From: CAZCBJ01 sp964496705
GTDB lineage: Bacteria > Chloroflexota > Anaerolineae > Anaerolineales > Anaerolineaceae
DNA length: 17,117 nt
Reading direction: 5' to 3'
Assembly: GCA_964496705.1 (NCBI GenBank)
Contig: CAZCBJ010000072.1
Span: 1 to 17,117 of the forward strand
In this document: in pieces, positions 14,387 to 17,117 of the stretch
Layout of the letters: each line of letters begins with the position of its first letter
Position numbering within the stretch: the stretch's first letter is position 1
The notes under the pieces: generated by a model
Databases searched by the model: none
The model's input: only the letters and a program-made list of their open reading frames with translations
Told to the model about the DNA's origin: nothing
Position numbers and translations under genes: made by a program

Positions 14387-15418
14387 TTACAACCGGTACA
14401 ACCTCGCCGCGTTGTCATAGTACACCTTGCGCAGCACATCGTCCGGCAGGAACACGCCGTAGATGCGGAAGCGGCCCTGCCCGCCCACCGGGGAATGGGG
14501 CGAGTAGTTGAAATACTCGTCGGCCGTTTCCAGGAAGCGCCAGTGTACCTGGTACATGGCCCGCTCGGGCAGGTGATCGGTGCCGAAGAGGATGCGGTCG
14601 GCGTACTGGATGAACCACTTGCGCGCGCTGTAGGGCGCGCGGCCCAGCTCGGCGATGCGCGCGGAGATGTCGGTGTAGAAGTTGGGGTATTTGTCCAGCA
14701 TTTTGGACACGAAACCCAGGTTCTCCGGGTAGCAGCCCACGTGGGCGGTGATGAAGTTGGTGCCGGGGTGCAGCTCGATGAGGTGATACAGCTTCTCGAT
14801 CAGCTCCTCAAAACCGGGGAACTGCGGTCCGTAGAAATGCCAGTCGGGGAACTCGTGCAGCTCGTCCCAGCGCTCGTTGAAGCGGTCCAGCGGGCGGAAG
14901 AAAGCGGTCGGGTCGGCCACGTGGATGGTCACCGGGATGCCCGCCTCGCCGGCGGTGTCCCACAGGTCTGAAAGACGCGGATCGTCCGGCATCACCAGTT
15001 TGCCGTCGCTATCGCGGTTGACCAACCCCAGCTCTTTGTACACTTTGAAGCCGCGCGCCCCGGCCTGGATGTCGGCGCGCATCTGCTTCACCGCGCGTTC
15101 CGTCCAGCCGGGCGTCCCCACGCCGTTGAAATCCACGTTGAGATAGGTCAAAAAGCGCCCGGGGTGCGCCTGGTCGAGCAGCTCCAGGTTGCGCTTGAGC
15201 GTGTCGCCCGATTCGCCGCTGAGGTTGACCACCATTTGCACGTTGGTCGCGTCCATCTCTTCCAGCATCTTCTCCACGCTCATCTGCCCCTCCCAGCCGG
15301 GGTAGGTGGGGTGGTTATGGGCGTCGATCGCCGGGAACCTGGCCCGTTCGACGAAATGTTCCTCGGTCACCAGCTCGGAACGCGGTTCATAATCCTTGAG
15401 CAGCATGTCATCAGCCAT
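14387..15418 (-). CDS. Metal-dependent amidohydrolase (amidohydrolase-2/ACMSD-like)
   Basis: A 343-residue TIM-barrel hydrolase or decarboxylase. Metal-site elements are IDAHNHP (31-37, His34 and His36), VTIHVAD (163-169, His166), ITAHVGC (223-229, His226) and LFGTDH (277-282, Asp281). This set is typical of the ACMSD/4-oxalomesaconate branch, whose members hydrolyse or decarboxylate carboxylated ring compounds, in the cytosol. The ATG at 15418 (MADDMLLKD) has AGGAG seven bases upstream at 15426-15430. Upstream in-frame codons to 15508 would overlap the likely promoter area and read unlike a protein. As the first gene of the seven-gene run, it defines the operon start. The likely substrate is a small aromatic or carboxylated metabolite. 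Confidence 0.9.
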   Translation of the reverse strand: MADDMLLKDYEPRSELVTEEHFVERARFPAIDAHNHPTYPGWEGQMSVEKMLEEMDATNVQMVVNLSGESGDTLKRNLELLDQAHPGRFLTYLNVDFNGVGTPGWTERAVKQMRADIQAGARGFKVYKELGLVNRDSDGKLVMPDDPRLSDLWDTAGEAGIPVTIHVADPTAFFRPLDRFNERWDELHEFPDWHFYGPQFPGFEELIEKLYHLIELHPGTNFITAHVGCYPENLGFVSKMLDKYPNFYTDISARIAELGRAPYSARKWFIQYADRILFGTDHLPERAMYQVHWRFLETADEYFNYSPHSPVGGQGRFRIYGVFLPDDVLRKVYYDNAARLYRL

Positions 15419-15425
15419 CTTGAGT

Positions 15426-15430
15426 CTCCT
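15426..15430 (-). promoter_or_regulatory. Ribosome binding site for the amidohydrolase
   Basis: AGGAG seven bases before the ATG at 15418. It selects this start over the in-frame ATG at 15508. Confidence 0.7.
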
Positions 15431-15496
15431 ATGAAGTTGGATTGGGAGAAAAATGAGGTCCGGGCAATGTGCCGGTCCTCGTTTCAGACAAGGACT

Positions 15497-15502
15497 ATTA
15501 TG
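15497..15502 (-). promoter_or_regulatory. Possible -10 box of the catabolic operon
   Basis: CATAAT on the minus strand, five of six matches to TATAAT, about 80 bases before the amidohydrolase ATG and downstream of the katG terminator. No -35 match is visible at 16-18 bases. This is the only promoter-like element between the terminator and the operon's first gene. Confidence 0.25.
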
Positions 15503-15545
15503 CCACAATTTTGGCGCACCGGCGGTGGGGCGCGGACAGAACGAA

Positions 15546-15583
15546 AATCCGGATGGTGATCTTCAGCCATCACCATCCGGATT
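15546..15583 (-). terminator. Rho-independent terminator of katG
   Basis: A perfect 15-bp inverted repeat (arms AATCCGGATGGTGAT and its complement) with an 8-base loop. On the minus strand it lies about 60 bases after the katG stop and is followed by TTTTCGTT, the T tract expected of an intrinsic terminator for right-to-left transcription. The plus-strand side has no T run, so it acts mainly on katG and insulates the downstream operon. Confidence 0.8.
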
Positions 15584-15641
15584 GTTCAGATCTTGCGCCT
15601 GATCCACCCGGCGAACCATTCGCCGCCGGGTCCGGCCGCGA

Positions 15642-17117
15642 TCAGGCCAGGTCGAAGCGGTCCAGGTTCATCACCTTGTTCCAGGCAGCCGCAAAGTCCT
15701 GGACGAACTTTTCGCCTCCATCCGCGCAAGCGTAGACCTCTGCCAGGGCGCGCAACTGCGAGTGCGAGCCGAAGATCAGGTCGACGCGCGTGGCGGTCCA
15801 CTTGAGCTCACCGCTGGCGCGGTCACGGCCTTCGAACACGTCCGCGTCCGCGGACACCGGCTTCCACACCGTGCGCATGTCGAGCAGGTTGACGAAGAAG
15901 TCGTTGGTCAGCGCGCCGGGGCGCTGGGTGAATACCCCGTGTTTGGAGCCGGCGAAGTTGGCGTCCAGCGCGCGCATCCCGCCGATGAGCACCGTCATCT
16001 CGGGCGCGGTCAGGGTCAACAATTGCGCCCGGTCGATGAGCATTTCCTCGGCGGTCACGGCGAAGTGCGCCTTCTGGTAATTGCGGAAGCCGTCGGCTTT
16101 CGGTTCGAGGACGGCGAAGGAGACCACATCGGNNNNNNNNNNNCTGCGAGGCGTCCATGCGCCCCGGTGTGAAGGGCATCGCCACCGCGAAACCGGCGTT
16201 GCGGGCGGCCTGTTCGACGGCGGCGCAGCCGGCCAGCACGATCAAGTCAGCCAGCGAAACCTGCTTGCCGCCGGTCTGAGCCTGGTTGAAAGCGGCCTGG
16301 ATGCCCTCCAGGGTCTTGAGCACCCTGGCGAGTTGTTCGGGCTGGTTGACTTCCCAATCCTTCTGCGGCGCCAGGCGGATGCGGGCGCCGTTGGCGCCGC
16401 CGCGCTTGTCGGAACCGCGGAAGGTGGACGCCGAAGCCCAGGCGGCCGAAACCATCTCGGGGATCGTCAGACTGGAAGCCAGGATGGTGGCTTTGAGCGC
16501 GGCGACATCCCTGGCATCGATCAGTTTATGATGGACTGCCGGGATGGGATCCTGCCAGATCAGCTCTTCGGCGGGTACCTCGGAGCCGAGGTAGCGGGAG
16601 CGCGGGCCCATGTCGCGGTGGGTCAGTTTGAACCACGCCCGGGCGAAGGCCTCGGCCAACTGCTCGGGATGCTCGTAAAAACGGCGCGCGATCGGCTCGT
16701 AGATCGGATCGAAGCGCAGCGACAGGTCGGCCGTCGTCATCATCGGCGCAGCTTTGCGGGTTAAATCGTGCGCGTCGGGGATCATGTGTTCCGGACGGAC
16801 ATCCTTCGCCACCCACTGCTGTGCGCCGGCCGGGCTTTTGACCAGTTCCCACTCGTAGGTGAACAGCATTTCCAGGTAGCCGTTATCCCAGCGGGTGGGA
16901 TGGGGCTTCCAGGCGCCTTCGATGCCGCTGGTGGTGGTATCAACGCCCTTGCCGCTGCCGAGGCGGTTTTTCCAACCCAGGCCCTGCTCTTCGATCGGCG
17001 CGCCTTCCGGCTCGGGGCCGACCAGGGTGGGGCTACCCGCGCCGTGAGCCTTGCCGAAGGTGTGGCCGCCGGCGATCAGCGCCACGGTCTCTTCATCGTT
17101 CATCGCCATGCGGGCGA
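15642..17117 (-). CDS. katG: Catalase-peroxidase KatG (5' end off window; one scaffold gap)
   Basis: The C-terminal two thirds of a bifunctional haem catalase-peroxidase, which breaks down hydrogen peroxide in the cytosol and oxidises aromatic donors. The proximal haem His is in GGHTFGKAHGA, close to the right edge. The proximal Trp/Asp-containing region TSGIEGAWKPHPTRWDNGY follows. The C-terminal domain is recognisable by MPFTPGRMDASQ, DVVSFAVLEPKADGFRNY, the substrate-free duplication, and the closing WNKVMNLDRFDLA. The N-terminal half with the distal Arg-Trp-His and the Met-Tyr-Trp adduct residues lies outside the window. The run of 11 N at 16133-16143 breaks the frame, but family sequence places only about three residues (EQT-like) between DASQ and DVVSF, so the gap is mis-sized and the gene is probably intact. 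It ends at the strong hairpin terminator. Confidence 0.93.
16133..16143. other. Assembly gap (11 N) inside katG
   Basis: Unknown bases between the DASQ and DVVSF codons. The frame across it is off by one for 11 bases; seven bases would restore a three-residue link as in known KatG proteins. Confidence 0.98.

Overview
The window looks like a piece of a draft genome or metagenome bin of a GC-rich, free-living bacterium, most likely a Chloroflexota member of the Anaerolineae type. That placement is inference. It rests on the gene mix (tldD/tldE pair, URO-D-like and amidohydrolase catabolic genes, a GAF/SpoIIE phosphatase), the dense one-direction gene clusters with ATGA and TGATG overlaps, and a short CGCAGAT intergenic repeat and an attC-like half site of kinds I recall from such genomes. 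Two runs of N (6838-6963 and 16133-16143) interrupt genes. In both, the reading frame does not match across the stated gap length, so they are scaffold gaps of inexact size rather than mutations.

All genes but one run on the minus strand, so transcription goes right to left. Right edge: katG, a catalase-peroxidase truncated by the window edge and closed by a strong hairpin terminator (15546-15583). Then comes a tight seven-gene run from 15418 to 6214: amidohydrolase, PNPOx-type flavoprotein, URO-D family protein, GH31 alpha-glycosidase, Nudix hydrolase, a large GspE/PilB-like + GAF + SpoIIE phosphatase fusion, and an MFS transporter of BT1/AmpG type. Neighbours overlap or lie within about 13 bp, which suggests one operon for uptake and breakdown of an organic or sugar-linked substrate, with a signalling phosphatase inside it.

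Between 5327 and 6213 lies an island unlike the rest: one plus-strand gene of clearly lower GC for a free-standing GyrI-like effector-binding domain, with its own promoter and a truncated integron attC-like half site just behind it. It looks like a captured gene cassette.

The left part (5326 to 1) holds two translationally coupled phosphotransferases of the APH/choline-kinase fold, a short regulatory intergenic region with helically phased CGCAGAT repeats in front of a TATAAT box, then tldD, tldE and the start of an aldo-keto-reductase-like TIM-barrel gene that runs off the left edge.

The most unusual object is the 739-residue fusion at 7502-9721. A type IV pilus/type II secretion ATPase-like domain keeps its tetracysteine zinc motif and Walker B-like segment but has lost the Walker A lysine, and it is joined to GAF and PP2C/SpoIIE phosphatase domains. 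No tRNA, rRNA, CRISPR array or transposase was recognised.
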